NCBI GenBank assembly: GCA_017591395.1
Contig: WEDG01002568.1
Span: 62,001 to 126,000 of the forward strand
DNA length: 64,000 nucleotides
Direction of reading: 5' to 3'
Origin: Schistocephalus solidus
Lineage: Eukaryota > Platyhelminthes > Cestoda > Diphyllobothriidea > Diphyllobothriidae
Of this stretch, positions 53,290 through 64,000 are shown piece after piece. The notes beneath the pieces are model-generated. The model did no database searches. It was not told the DNA's origin and saw nothing but the letters and a program-made list of their open reading frames with translations. The position numbers were made by a program, and so were the translations under genes. Numbering within the stretch: the stretch's first letter is position 1; every line of letters starts with the position of its first letter.

Positions 53290-55200
53290 TTAGATTTTAA
53301 CTACTATAACTGAATACCCTATTTAATACATGCTCAATTCATCTTTACCCAATTCACATAAGCGGTGACCAAATACGAAGTAAGTAGGTAGCTCCTCAAA
53401 GCTTCTGTATTTCAGTCTTACAGAGGACAATTTTATTCGATTAATACACTTGTTTAGGAGCCATATCTGCGGTTTGTGTACTTTCATAGATGTCTGATCT
53501 CACGGTCCCCAAAACGGACGCCGAATTGTGTCGCTTTCGCCCGTGTGACAACCTCCACCAACGCGGTGACGTAAAGTAATATTTCTCTCTTCACCTATTG
53601 GCCGCAGCCGGACGAGGCTGAAGCGGATGGACTTTGGCCTTTGCTTAGCTAGTGAGAGCGCCAGCTGTAACTGATTGCGGTGCTCAGCGTGAATTCTCTC
53701 CCCACGCAATGGCTTCCCCATCCAACAGTCTTCCTTGTCTTCTCATTCGGGAGCCCTCAAGTTGTCGGCTAGCGCATATTGTCGGCCATTCTGGCAAAGG
53801 TAGCTGGGAAATCAAAAGTGCTGGATTTCTGTGACAGCCACATACCCAAGCTTAGTTTCCTTGTGTTAACTGAAGCGAGCATTAGATGGCCCGGATTCAC
53901 TGTGTGTCTTCAGGGTCAGAGTTAAGCTAATTTACTCGGGAAAAAATCTAGTAAGTACTGAGTAGTGTAGAGTGGTCGCGACTGCGCCGGTCTCAGATTG
54001 TTTTGATCAGCGATTTACAACCAGTCATCAAAAAATCGCGCAGTACAGAAAACAGAGCTCTTGGCAACAACTTTGATATCGAAGTATGTTTGATTTATTC
54101 GCTCGTGTCTTTGCCACAGCCAATATACATGTCAGGATTTGTACTTTTTCTGTAACATCTGCAGATCTGTTTGGCTGTCAAACAGCATGTTTCGATATAA
54201 AACACCTGGATTACCGTTCTTGCAACATGCATTCCACATTTTCTCAAACGGTGGCGCAGGAATGGACCATCATAAATAAAAACTAAACTTCCAGGTAAAT
54301 TCTTCTAAAAATATGACTTTGATTGTTTGATTAGCAGACACAGAAGGGACCCTCCAAAACATTAAAACTGTCGCAGATGGCCAACCTCGTTGATAGGCAA
54401 AGAGTGGTACTGCGAGTTCTTCCGTTACGATATGTTAGGCAAATCCTGCAACCAAACTTTAATATTATACGTTCAAGGGGAAGGGGTCTCTTAAGTGGGA
54501 CTGAAGGTGTTAGGACAGCATCCCAAGGAACTGTGTATGATTTGGAACGCTAGCTGTTGGTTCAGAATGTTCTTAGTCCGCGGCAACAAATCACACGTGC
54601 AATCGCAAGTTAAGCAATAAGTGGTTCATCAGTCTGAATTTAATCAACTCCCACGGATACTATGCACATAAATCTAATTGATTAAATTATGGATGGGTAT
54701 TCAACTGCATGGCGTTTTTGTTCCAAATATTTTGCTATTATAAAAACTTCTCCGACTGTGACATGGAAACACGCGCTGCCTTCTCTTGCTTCGCTCAGTA
54801 ATGCTATGAAAACTAAATTAGTGGTAAAGATGGACTATAATGTTTTATGAAATTCAAAATGTCTCCGCATATCTCTGCGCAAGATAAAATGAAATTACAC
54901 AAATTTCCTTTATTTTCGTAGTACAGAAATAGATCAGGAAAGAGTTTTGAATTGAGTTTGACTGTATAATTTTCCACCATTTATCATTCAAGTGAACTGA
55001 ACAAAATGCTGACAAGATGTCAAAGTATGTTCAACCTTTTTACTTCTAGAAGGCGTAAATTTTTGACGTTCCAGGTTGAACTCGCGTCCAGCTGGTACAG
55101 TCTCCACCCTGTACAAGCATCAGCAACGCGTTTGTTTATTCAAAGTGAACATGGATGCGGGAGCTAATGCACATCACATAGAATAAACTGTGCACCCCCT
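53290..55200. other. Intergenic or intronic, nothing recognised
   Basis: Probably intron of the unidentified minus-strand gene (56528 to 51604). No exon with good splice signals found. Confidence 0.4.
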
Positions 55201-55309
55201 GGTGTCGTCGGGCTTTGTTTGCGTCCAATCGTGGCTCCATTAATACACACACACACAACAGCCTTAACGTCATCATGTACCTGAGAATATTACGGTTTCC
55301 TAAAAATCG

Positions 55310-55790
55310 TGGCTTGGAAGGCTGCCAATCTGACGCTTACACCAAACCATGCCGTCAGCCAAGTGTGTGTTTTGCGTTGATGCCTGACCAGTGGACTGGG
55401 AGTCAGACGGCGACTGCTCCTCCCCTGGTTTAGGGAAGTCAGGTGTATGCGTTATGGGGACCAGGTCATGCTGTGGCGCGCAAAGACGGGACACTGGCCC
55501 GTCAGCAAATGCGCCCACTCTCGCATCAGAAAACTGACCACTTTGGACGGTGGTCTGATTTTGAGGGTGGGGGAGAGAGTGAGGTCAACGGCTAAGTGCA
55601 ATTTTCCTCATTTTAAACAATCTGAGGCGCTTGAAACTATCCCAGTGCGCTTAAAGCCGTGGTTTGGAAGGTTGGCAACTGACGGTATAACTCGGACCGC
55701 GTGGTCAGCCCAATGTGTGTTTTGTGTGGAGTGGCTGACTGGTGGACTGAGAGTCAGGCTGCAATGGCTCCCTCTTAATGTGGCCTTTAT
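55310..55790 (+). repeat. Direct duplication, about 115-bp units
   Basis: 55310-55430 and 55662-55785 align: both contain TGGAAGG, the GGTCAGCC/CGTCAGCC block followed by AATGTGTGTTTTG/AAGTGTGTGTTTTG, and GGTGGACTGAGAGTCAGGCT/AGTGGACTGGGAGTCAGACG. Spacing about 350 bp. Confidence 0.6.
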
Positions 55791-55799
55791 GGCACTCCC

Positions 55800-56035
55800 A
55801 CTTCGTGGGATCCGAGCCAGGTGTGGTGGTACACCCAGGGGCGACTCCGGCCGCGCCAGCTACCTGCGTCCTCTCCCACCTCCGGTCTTCTTGACTCTGT
55901 CATTACATCGGGCATTGGGGGGGAGGATGAGAGATTGCGGTAGCTCCAGCGCAAGGCTACTATCACTTAAATCTAAATCACGCGCAAGTCACCGTTCCAG
56001 CACCACCCTTCCGTGGAGCATACGGTGAACATGGT
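55800..56035 (+). repeat. Interspersed repeat family R15, copy 2
   Basis: Plus-strand match to the reverse complement of 15098-15430 over more than 200 bp, ending in the shared GGAGCATACGGTG block. Long open frames across it (55447-56028) are a by-product of its GC-rich sequence. Confidence 0.75.
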
Positions 56036-56369
56036 CAAAATCGACGGTCAAACGATCGTGTGAAGAAAAGGTGATCACGGAAATAATAGGCTTCATCTTC
56101 TGACGTTTCAAAAAGCAAACAAGGTCCTATCATCGGTGGTGGGTTCTGTACAGCACTTCACAATATTTATGGGTGTTTAACATGGTGGCATTCTGCTGTC
56201 TCTATGGCTTCTCGTGTAGGATGCGCTGTGGGGGCGGGAAATTTATAACTGTCCTGCTGATCAGTTTTTTTCTCCCTCGCCTCGTCGGCAACGGTTATCG
56301 AGCTCGTCTGAATTACCCGCATTTGTTTTCCGCATATCTCGTATATATATGTAACGGATGGGCACTCAC

Positions 56370-56528
56370 CTCTCGCGTCAGAGACCGACTCGTCCCTTTA
56401 TGTCTTGGAACTATGCCTAGATTCTCACAGGCAGTTATTAGAATAACGACTAGTAGAAGAGACATAATTGCATTACCAACAAAGACATAGGTGTCCGAAA
56501 TGTCCGTTTCTAGCTTCTTTGCCATCAT
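56370..56528 (-). CDS. First exon of unidentified membrane protein gene
   Basis: Two consecutive Met codons at 56528 and 56525, with an in-frame TAG shortly upstream. The exon encodes MMAKKLETDISDTY, a transmembrane stretch AIMSLLLVVILITA, then a basic segment to LTRE, and ends in phase 0 at a strong donor GAG|GTGAGT. With no cleavable-signal pattern and an internal TM near the N-terminus, a type II or III single-pass protein is suggested. The downstream exons at 51890-52103 and 51604-51739 are the best candidates for the rest. Confidence 0.5.
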
Positions 56529-56539
56529 CTTCGGGCCAT

Positions 56540-57225
56540 ACTAAGACACAAAAATGAGTCTTGCTACAATCAGATTGCGTCCGTTTCATCTGGCGTCGAT
56601 ACTACCGTTTATTTTACTGGCCTTAGATCAGTAGTGTGGGATCGATTTTAGTAGGAGTCAAATTTCCTCATGTCCTTAAATATAAAATATGGAAAAGAAA
56701 GAACCAAAGTGAGAGCAGACAAGTTCTGCAAGTAAAAAACAAGAACGCAATATTAACAATGATGAAAAGGATAATTACATCATTTTTCATGTAGCCAACT
56801 AAAAATGCAAAGCGCAGTTTTGGTAGACAATAATCCAAATTGTATAAAGAAATAATCAATTAGGTAAAAGGTTTACTTATTCCCAAAAACATAAACCAAG
56901 TTATCCCGTCAGATGTCAGCTGACTAAGCCTTTATTGACAGAGCCTCATGGCGGATCCGGTCGTGGTAGATTAATTATAATCAGGAAAGTATTGGTTTTC
57001 CCATTATTTGCCTTACCCTCTTCAATCTCTGCTGAACCTGCCAAAGTCGAAACGACCGAAGGTGGGCTCGGGCACAGAAACTGGCAAAGGATAGCAACCG
57101 ATCTGCGTAGACGACACTACAGGTTCCAGACTATGTTTCAGTGGGGGAGCGTAAGTAAAGCAAAGGATGTACGTGTGTGCGTGTGCATCAGACAGAGATG
57201 TAGGGGGTACTAGTTAGGGGTAGCC
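56540..57225. other. Spacer before the RTE-like LINE
   Basis: AT-rich up to about 56900, then sequence that may already be LINE 5' untranslated region. No gene seen. Confidence 0.4.
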
Positions 57226-57641
57226 CCACACAGATAGCATTTGGTCGCTCCATTTGTCTCGTAAAGGTGGTGAATGCTCCTGTGGCCGCCTCTAACTGGT
57301 ATCCAACTCTCACCTTTGGCTCCTCAAAGTTGGGTTCTTCCCAGCGGCCACACCCCGGGCAACCGTCACGACCGGCGGGCTAAACCAGGTTAAAGTCTCC
57401 GGTGTTGTGTGTGCCTCCACACTCGGTATGTCTGACTCCCGAACTTCCCACCTCCCCCCTCTCAAAAAGTCCAACGGTGGGGGCGACAGCAACCCCGTAG
57501 GCGGCCAAGGCTAACTTGGGTCGTTCTCCCACTAAAACAAAACAGTGACCCATAGTGGAGTTCGGAAGCCGTCTGGGATGTCCGAGCAGCCCTACGTAGG
57601 GACAGCACTGCTTGCCTCCTCGCGGAGGAAGGGGCTAGAAA

Positions 57642-58595
57642 ATGTGCCCTAAACAAATGCTGGTTATCACGTCTTCTGCAGCCGGCCGCGGCTCGCAGAT
57701 CACAAAAGACGCTTTTGTAAAACTCAAACAAACAACAATGCCCCCCGTTCCCATTCCCCCTCGCCATACCCTCCAGGCTGCTCGGGTGAGTTCACTCACA
57801 CTAGCAGCCTGGAATGTTCGTTCCCTTATAGACAATCCTAGGAGCAACCGGCCGGAACGGAGGACGGCGCTAGTCGCTCGGGAAATGGCGCGCTTAAAGG
57901 TGGATATTGCTGCTCTCAGTGAGACCCGAGTCTCTGAGCAGGGTCAGCTGGAGGAGGTGGGTGTCGGCTACACCTTCTTGTGGAGCGGCAGGCCAAAGGC
58001 AGAGCGACGCGATGCTGGTGTTGCTTTTGCCATCCAGAACAACATCGTGGGACGTCTGCCCTGTCTGTCGCAGGGTATAAATGATCGCCTGATGAGCCTC
58101 CGCCTGACTCTTCGGGGAGACAAGTTCGCGATCATCATCAGGGCCTACGCTCCCCCAATGACGAGCTCTTATGCGGCGAAGGACAAATTCTACGAGGACC
58201 TGCACGCCCTGCTGGCGACTGTGTCGAAGGTGGACAAGTTAATTTTTTTGGTGGCTTAATCGCCCGCGTCTGGACAGACCACGCTGCCTGGCAGGGAGTG
58301 CTGTGTCCCCACGGTCTCGGTAGCTGTAACGATAACGGCCTCATTCTTCTGCGCACGTGTGCGGAACACCGTCTCCTGCCGACCAACACCTTCCGTCTTT
58401 CGACGCGGGAGAAGGCCAAGCGGATGCTCCCTAGGTCGCGGCGCTTGCATCTGCTGGACTATGTTCTCGTCTGGAGGCGAGATTGACAGGACGTGCTGGT
58501 AACCAAGGCGATCCGCGATACCGATGGTTGGACAGATCACGGCCTCGTCATCTCCCAGATGAGGCTCCGACTGCAACCCCGACGAAGGCCCCAAG
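57642..58595 (+). pseudogene. RTE-like LINE endonuclease
   Basis: [12 protein letters not shown] near 57807, [14 protein letters not shown] near 57905 and [11 protein letters not shown] near 58011 are the conserved blocks of apurinic-type endonucleases (the Glu in SETR is catalytic). The frame stops at 58258 after LIFLVA. The remainder continues in another frame: [14 protein letters not shown] near 58333, LHLLDYVL near 58445 and, after a stop, TDHGLVIS near 58535. Confidence 0.8.
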
Positions 58596-58681
58596 GTAAG
58601 AGGCCACCAGGTAAGATAAATACTCTTTTATTAAATTTGCCTGTTCAGTTTTTTGATTTCGGCAACTAAATAACTGAGAAA

Positions 58682-60771
58682 ATGGAGAACATGCATGCTC
58701 CAGATAATAATGCTACCGTGGAAACACGATGGTGCCAACTGCAAAAGGTCATCCAGTCCACCGCCTTCGAAGTCCTTGGACACGCACGCCGTCAACACCA
58801 GGACTGGTTTGACGAAAATGACGCCGACATCAGCAACTTACTCGCAGAGAAGAATGGGCTCCAAAAAGCCTACATGGAGCTTCGGACTGATGCCACCAAA
58901 GCAGCCTTCTTCAGATGCCGGCGCCTTGTACAACAACGGCTGCGGGCGATGCAGGATGCCTGGATGATCCGAAAGGCTGAGGAAATCTAGGGGTATGCGG
59001 ACCGCAATGAAATGAAAAACTTTTTCAAAGCCATCAAGGCCATCTACGGCCCATGTATCAAGGGGACCGCACCGCTGCTCAGCTCTGACAGCACAACACT
59101 GCTGACAGAGAAATCGCAAATTCTGAAGTGTTGGGCCGAGCACTTCAGAAGTGTCCTTAATTGCTCATCAACCATCTCCGATGCTGCCATTGACAGATTC
59201 CCTCAAATGGACACGAACAATGACCTGGATCTGCCGCCTTCCCTACCAGAAACCACCCGGGCCGTGCAGCAGATTTCCAGCGGTAAATCACCGGGATCCG
59301 ACACAATCCCACCGGAAGTCTACAAGCACGGTGGGCCCCAGCTGATGGCAGAACTCACAACACTCTTTCAGGTGATGTGGCGCTTAGGACAAGTTCCTCA
59401 TGATTTCCAAGACGCGACCATCTTCCATCTCTACAAACTGAAGGGGAACCGGCAACGCTGTGATAATCACAGAGGCATCTCGTTGCTCAACATCGCCGGG
59501 AAGATCTTCGCCCGTATCCTTCTCAATCGTCTGAACGGTCACCTAGAGCAGGGCCTGCTCCCGGAAAGCCAATGTGGCTTCTGCCAACATCGTGGAACAA
59601 CCGACATTATCTTTTCCACCCGCCAGCTACAAGAGAAGTGTCAGGAGATGCGAACTCACCTATACACTACGTTCGTGGATCTGACGAAAGCCTTTGACAC
59701 GGTTAATCGCGATGGACTGTGGAAAGTCAGGCAGAAATTTGGCTATCCTGAGCTATCCATGTAGCGTCAGCTTCTTGACGGGATGATGGCGTGCGTCACT
59801 GACAACGTGACGGTATCCGAAGCATTCGCAGTGACCAACGGAGTGAAGCAGGGCTGCTACTGGCCCCCACCCTCTTCAGTCTCATGTTCTCGGCTATGCT
59901 GATGGACGCCTACCGTGATGAGCAGCCTGTTATCCGCATCGCCTACAGAACTGACGGGCACCTTCTCAACAGTCGGCGTATGTAGGCTCCAACGCGCGTG
60001 TCTACGACTACAGTCCATGACTTGCTCTTCGCGGACTACTGTGCCCTTAACACCGTAACGGAGGAGGACATGCAAAGGAGCATGGACCTCTTCGCCGAAG
60101 GCTGCGCCGATTTTGGATTAACAATCAGTACAGCCAAAACGGATGTCATGCACCAGCTGCCACCTAGCGCGGAATACAATGCTCCTCGAATCAATGTCAA
60201 CGGTGCTCAACTCAAAAACGTTGAAACCTTCGCTTATCTAGGAAGCACGATGTCGCGCAACACGAGAATCGATGATGAGGTTGCCCAACGGATCTCCAAA
60301 GCTAGTCAGGCCTTCGGTCGACTGCAGGCCTCAGTGTGGAATCGCCACGGTATTCACCTGAACACCAAACTGAAGATGTACAAGGCCGTCGTCTTGACGA
60401 CACTCCTTTACGGAGCGGAAACCTGGACCGTCTACTCGAACCAAGCCAGGAAGCTTAATCACTTCCGTCTTAGCTGCCTCCGCAGAATACTGAAGCTGAG
60501 ATGGCAAGACAGGATCCCGGACTCGGAAGTCCTGGAGCGGACTGGAATCCTCAGCATCCGCGCCATGCTGAGACAAGTGCAACTGCGGTGGAGCGGACAC
60601 CTGGTAAGAATGGACGACGAGCGACTACCCAAACGACTTTTCTACGGAGATGTCACTACGGGTGCTCACCGACAGGGAGGTCAAAAACAACGCTACAAGG
60701 ACACGTTGAAGAAATCGCTGAAGCAACTGCAAATCAACCCGGCGATAGACCGGCATGGAGAAGATCCGTGA
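58682..60771 (+). pseudogene. RTE-like LINE reverse transcriptase and C-domain
   Basis: The linker is 58682-58990 (stop at 58988). RT blocks in 59012-59764: SGKSPGSDTIPPEVYKHGG near 59280, DNHRGISLLNIAGKIFARIL near 59462, SQCGFCQHRGTTDIIF near 59570 and FVDLTKAFDTVNRDGLW near 59680 (motif A). A stop at 59762 and a frameshift near 59860 follow. The next frame (59998-60771) opens with [13 protein letters not shown]: the usual FADD catalytic pair is FADY here, so the enzyme would be dead even if the frames were intact. It ends in the C-terminal domain up to about 60765. Confidence 0.85.
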
Positions 60772-61190
60772 AGACTGGTTCAGCAATCTATGAGGCCAAC
60801 CGGATCGTCACCGCCAAGGCCAAAAGAGCGGCACGAAAGTCACCAGCGCCCCGGACAAACACCGCCAATGCCCAGGCCCTGTCAACATGCCCGCGCTGTC
60901 AGTGCATCTTCTGCGCGCGAACTGGCCTTGTCAGACATCTTCGGACACAATTCACCAACGATCCAACAATGCCAACTTCTACGTCAAATTCTGCCAACCC
61001 TCCTTCAGACTCCCCCACCCTCACTCCTGGCATCAATTTCATTACTCCCACCATCATACAGACCACATCCATCTACTCATCGCCTGTTACCCCTACCACC
61101 ACAACCACCACCGCCTTCACCCTCACTACCACCACCATCACCACCATCACTCCATCATCACGGTTAAGTTTGCATAGGAGACGCTGGTGA
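60765..61190 (+). pseudogene. RTE-like LINE C-terminal finger and Thr-rich tail
   Basis: In a shifted frame: [19 protein letters not shown], then TCPRCQCIFCARTGLVRHLR, a C2H2-like finger whose second His is Gln or displaced, then a Thr/Ser/Pro-rich run encoded by imperfect (ACC/CAC)n repeats at 61090-61165. Finger tails of this kind are typical of these elements in tapeworms. Confidence 0.65.
61090..61165 (+). repeat. (ACC/CAC/CAT)n low-complexity tract
   Basis: Imperfect trinucleotide run at the 3' end of the RTE-like element. Confidence 0.8.
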
Positions 61191-62198
61191 GGCATGTTAT
61201 CAAAGGCCTTCTTGAAGTCGATGTAGACTGCGTGCACCACATTTCCTTAATCGTTCGCTCGAGTCCAGCGTTCCAGACAGTAGAGCTAATTGATTAAACA
61301 GGACCTTCCTCTGCGGAATTCGTGCTGCGCGTCAGAGAGAAGATGATGCCGCTCCAGAAACTGCATCAGTTCACGTTTGATGATTCGCTCCATAATCTTG
61401 CAACATATGGAGGTGAGACTTACCGGCCGGTAGCCATTTGCGGAAGCTCAACTGCCACTTTTATGTATCGGGGAAATCCACGCAGTCTTCCAATCGGGTG
61501 GCAATCTGCCTGCAGCGAGAGCGGCTCGGAAGAGTAGACACAAAGGTTCTACTAACTCTACGGCTAACTCCTTCAACAACTTTGCCGGTATTATATCAAG
61601 ACCTGGCGATTTCGTTTCTTCCAGCTTCAGTAGTTTTTGCAGAACAATAGGTTCTGTTATGACCACTGGGTCAATTGTCAGGATCTCCTCAACACTATAG
61701 TTATCAGCGGTTCGATTGGTTTCTGTTGTAAAAACCGACTGAAAAAAAAACAGAGATATATGCTTAGCCTTTACTCTTCCTTGCAAATTTGGACACCTTC
61801 GTCCGTTTTCAACAATGGGATGGGGTCTTTATTTCGAATGTACTGCCCAATGTAGTTATAGAAGAGCTTCGGGTTTCTGATGCACGGTTTATCAGGTTAC
61901 GCTCGAAACTTTTGTGGGCTTTATAAACAGGGTATTTTACCCTGCTTCTCTGCGTCTTATACTACGTCAGCGATTCGGTGGTCTTTTCCCATAAATAAGT
62001 TTGCCACAGATTTCGCTTGCGGTTTACTTCACTCTTTAATGTGGTCGTTAGCCACTGGGGCCTGTTGGTGACCTTTTTCGAATAAGGACAGTAGTTGGTG
62101 ATAAGTCCATGTAATACGGCCTTAAATTCCAACCAATCCTCGAGAATACACCCGGTGAATGTTTCATTACAATCCAAACGGCGCACATAAATTTTCAT
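61166..62198 (-). pseudogene. LINE reverse transcriptase start (second CR1-like copy)
   Basis: The linker NRPQWLTTTLKSEVNRKRNL is near 62070-62010. RT begins in 61786-61448 (FFQSVFTTETNR, SPGLDIIPAKLLKELA, PPDWKTAWISPIHK), and motif A follows near 61220. The remainder of RT is missing. Confidence 0.75.
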
Positions 62199-62199
62199 T

Positions 62200-62930
62200 T
62201 GGGTAAAATCTCCACGCCATATGTTGCGTTTGACTGTGATGCTTCGATTGAGGACAGAGAAGAGTGAATATTCCCATTGTGGTCACTTTTGCCCAGTGGG
62301 GGTAGACAGATCACAACCTCGGCGCTGTCAGGCGCTTTTGTCAATACCAGGTTCAAAAAAATTGCCCCTCGCATATTCGGGTTGGAGACAGGACGTGTTG
62401 AGCTAGGAAGCGTATGTTTATTGCTTCTAGGAGGTGGCGATCGAAGTTTAATTTCGAGCCTCGTGCCGAGCTTAGATTCCAATTGATATTCGGAGCGTTA
62501 AAGTCGCCCATAATCATGACTTCAGATCGACTAGTGAGCGCTCCTATATCGTCTATCAGACTACTATCTGACTCCGGATCGTTTCTTTGTGATCGGTAGG
62601 CCGTTAGGATCTCAAATGTTTGGGACCCCGGTGATCTGATGGTGAGCCAGCTGGCTTCGGTTTTGCACGCAAGCTTTTCCGTTTTTTCTGACACGAATAG
62701 GCCATGTTTGACATTAGTCACCTTGACGTCCTGTTCTATCCTTTCTGAAAAACTGAAAACCGGGGAAAGCAACTTTGCGATCGTCCACCATCGTGGTCGG
62801 TCACGTTTAAGTTATGGAGAGGATATCTGGTGAAGTTCGGCATACGTATATCTTAAGCTCGTCTGATCTAGGGAGTAGGCTTTGGAGATTTTTATATATA
62901 CATTTTAGTATATTTGTGTGTTGCAAGCTG
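62200..62930 (-). pseudogene. LINE endonuclease relic (second CR1-like copy)
   Basis: CIYKNLQSLLPRSDELKIYV and SPDILSIT near 62900-62810, GLFVSEKTEKLACK near 62705-62660, MIMGDFNAPNINWNL near 62520-62475 (catalytic GDFN block) and LGKSDHNGNI near 62300 (SDH block). Frames shift between blocks. Confidence 0.75.
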
Positions 62931-63099
62931 GCTATGTCGCCACCTTCGTCATTTGTGGCAGCTGAACCGACATACGCACAGGAGGTGTCCATGTTCAAGA
63001 GACTGTGCTTATTTCCGCAATATAACTTGATTTTGTGTAGATTTTTGGATTGGATTATTTGCCCGACCGTGAGACTTTTGTCAGAATAACGGACGTCCT

Positions 63100-63950
63100 C
63101 CATAGAAAGGTTTTTTATCCTCGAACAGTTACTCCGTTCCTTATTACCAGTCCCCTCTCTCCCTGTTCTTTCAAGTTCTCCCAATCCGATTTTAGTGCCC
63201 TCCATTTCATTCTCTCTTGTACAGAGTAGTCCGGGAACTCTGCTGTTCGCTCGAGTAGAAGGCCTCTCTGAAGTTTGTTTTCAAAAATTTCCTTTAAAGG
63301 CCTTGATTTATTTCTTTGATAGTTTGCGTAATCTTTACTTTTTATTCGGAAAAGTTTAATAACCCTAATTTATTCATCCTCTCTTATTATTTCACTCAAC
63401 CACCCCTGCAAGGTCCTTATGTCATCCTTTATTCCACACCTGGGGTTTTCGTTAGTTGACTCACGAAGCCCACGGACGATTATGCATTGTGACCTGCCTG
63501 CAGCACTTCTACCCAGGGTGTTCTGTCGAATAATTTCTGGCTGATGCTAGGGCTTCCCCATTTGCTTGGGGAGTCGTAAGGGTAGGTACTTACGCTGTGG
63601 GTCCACTTTTTATCGTCCATTTGGTGGGCGACATCTTCTCTATATTTGCCTCTGGCGAAGCGCATGTGTTCTGGAGACTATTTTTGTTAATCATTATCTG
63701 CCGTGCTTCGTTAAGCTCGTGCATTGGTATATCTTAATCAATTTCATTTTGTCCCTTGATTGCTTTTCTGGCGAGTTTTATATCATCCCCTTCGGGTTTT
63801 TGCGATTCGTCCCTTTGGTCTTCTCTTTCGCCTTTTTTTTATTCTTGAGTGCTTCTCGAGGCTCTGCATCACTTCTCTTGACTGGTATCTTAGGCACCAC
63901 ATTGTCAATTTCTGGGATTTGTTGTGTAGGTTGCCTGGTGCTCTATTCCG
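63100..63950 (-). pseudogene. LINE ORF1 relic (second CR1-like copy)
   Basis: A Lys-rich start (KNKKKAKEKTKGTNRKNPKG near 63855-63795), then IIVRGLRESTNENPRCG near 63482, TLQGWLSEIIRED near 63415 and DYSVQERMKWRALKSDWENL near 63220. The same block order as the ORF1 at 8476-9207 with different residues. Several stops. Confidence 0.6.
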
Positions 63951-64000
63951 TGTTACCCTATGTGTAGATTCTGATAATCTATCCTCTGAAACGAGGGCCT

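Larger units (their letters stand above)
57230..61165 (+). mobile_element. RTE-like LINE, near full length, disabled
   Basis: The plus strand carries an AP-type endonuclease, reverse transcriptase, a C-terminal domain with [19 protein letters not shown] and a Cys/His finger tail, after about 400 bp of GC-rich 5' leader. At least five stops or frameshifts separate the pieces. It ends abruptly at about 61165 against a CR1-like LINE on the other strand. Clade (RTE/BovB-like) is tentative. Confidence 0.8.
61166..63950 (-). mobile_element. CR1-like LINE, 3' truncated
   Basis: The minus strand from about 63950 down shows ORF1, endonuclease and the first part of reverse transcriptase, with stops and frameshifts. 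It breaks off at about 61166 just after RT motif A (VYIDFKKAFDNMPHQRLL, near 61228-61175), exactly where the RTE-like LINE of the plus strand ends. Related to the element at 5400-9207. Confidence 0.75.

Noticed and set aside
55447..56028. 193-codon open frame on the plus strand
   Set aside because: It runs across the R15 interspersed repeat, which is present inverted at 15 kb; no domain and no splice signals.
1..64000. A bacterial operon, phage, CRISPR array or biosynthetic cluster
   Set aside because: The sequence shows introns, LINEs and LTR elements, no ribosome binding sites or dense gene packing, and no regularly spaced repeats.

Overview
This window is eukaryotic, AT-rich, intron-containing and dominated by degenerate retroelements. 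Several features point to a flatworm, most likely a diphyllobothriidean tapeworm such as the Spirometra/Dibothriocephalus/Schistocephalus group: RTE-like LINEs with a cysteine/histidine finger tail and a Thr/Ser/Pro-rich C-terminus, CR1-like LINEs, a Penelope-like GIY-YIG fragment, Ty3-type LTR elements, and long introns with short coding exons. The species assignment is inference from remembered repeat families, not a search result. No rRNA genes, intact tRNA genes, CRISPR arrays or operons were seen.

Layout. 1-2363: partial Ty3/gypsy-type element on the minus strand (LTR, primer-binding site, gag, protease, start of reverse transcriptase). 3724-4872: compact LTR element made of two 525-bp LTRs around only 99 bp, with primer site, purine tract and a 4-bp target duplication (TRIM-like). 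5400-9207: degenerate CR1-like LINE, minus strand. 9450-16380: no supportable protein gene; a tRNA-like SINE relic and an interspersed repeat family. 16380-18100: RTE-like LINE relic, minus strand. 18851-20176: the longest intact open frame, an unrecognised multi-span membrane protein on the plus strand. 20200-27500: intergenic, with telomere-like MITE relics.

27586-48187, minus strand: the main host gene. Fourteen exons can be chained by splice signals and reading phase into a secreted protein of about 784 residues: signal peptide, an EMI-like cysteine-rich module and four FAS1 (fasciclin) domains, the architecture of TGFBI/periostin matrix proteins. Two single-base phase conflicts remain and may be assembly errors. 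One of its introns contains, on the opposite strand, an intact 700-bp exon-like fragment of Sec24, the COPII cargo adaptor. Other introns hold a Penelope-like fragment, microsatellites, MITEs and a long fold-back repeat.

48700-56530, minus strand: fragments of one or two further genes of unknown function, including a first exon with a transmembrane segment (56370-56528) and a terminal exon with a poly(A) signal (51604-51739). Three hammerhead-ribozyme-like hairpins lie in the same interval. 57230-61165: a near full-length but disabled RTE-like LINE, plus strand. It abuts a 3'-truncated CR1-like LINE on the minus strand that runs to the window end.

Exon coordinates were derived by reading splice signals by eye, so ends are proposals; retroelement boundaries without a sharp signal are approximate.
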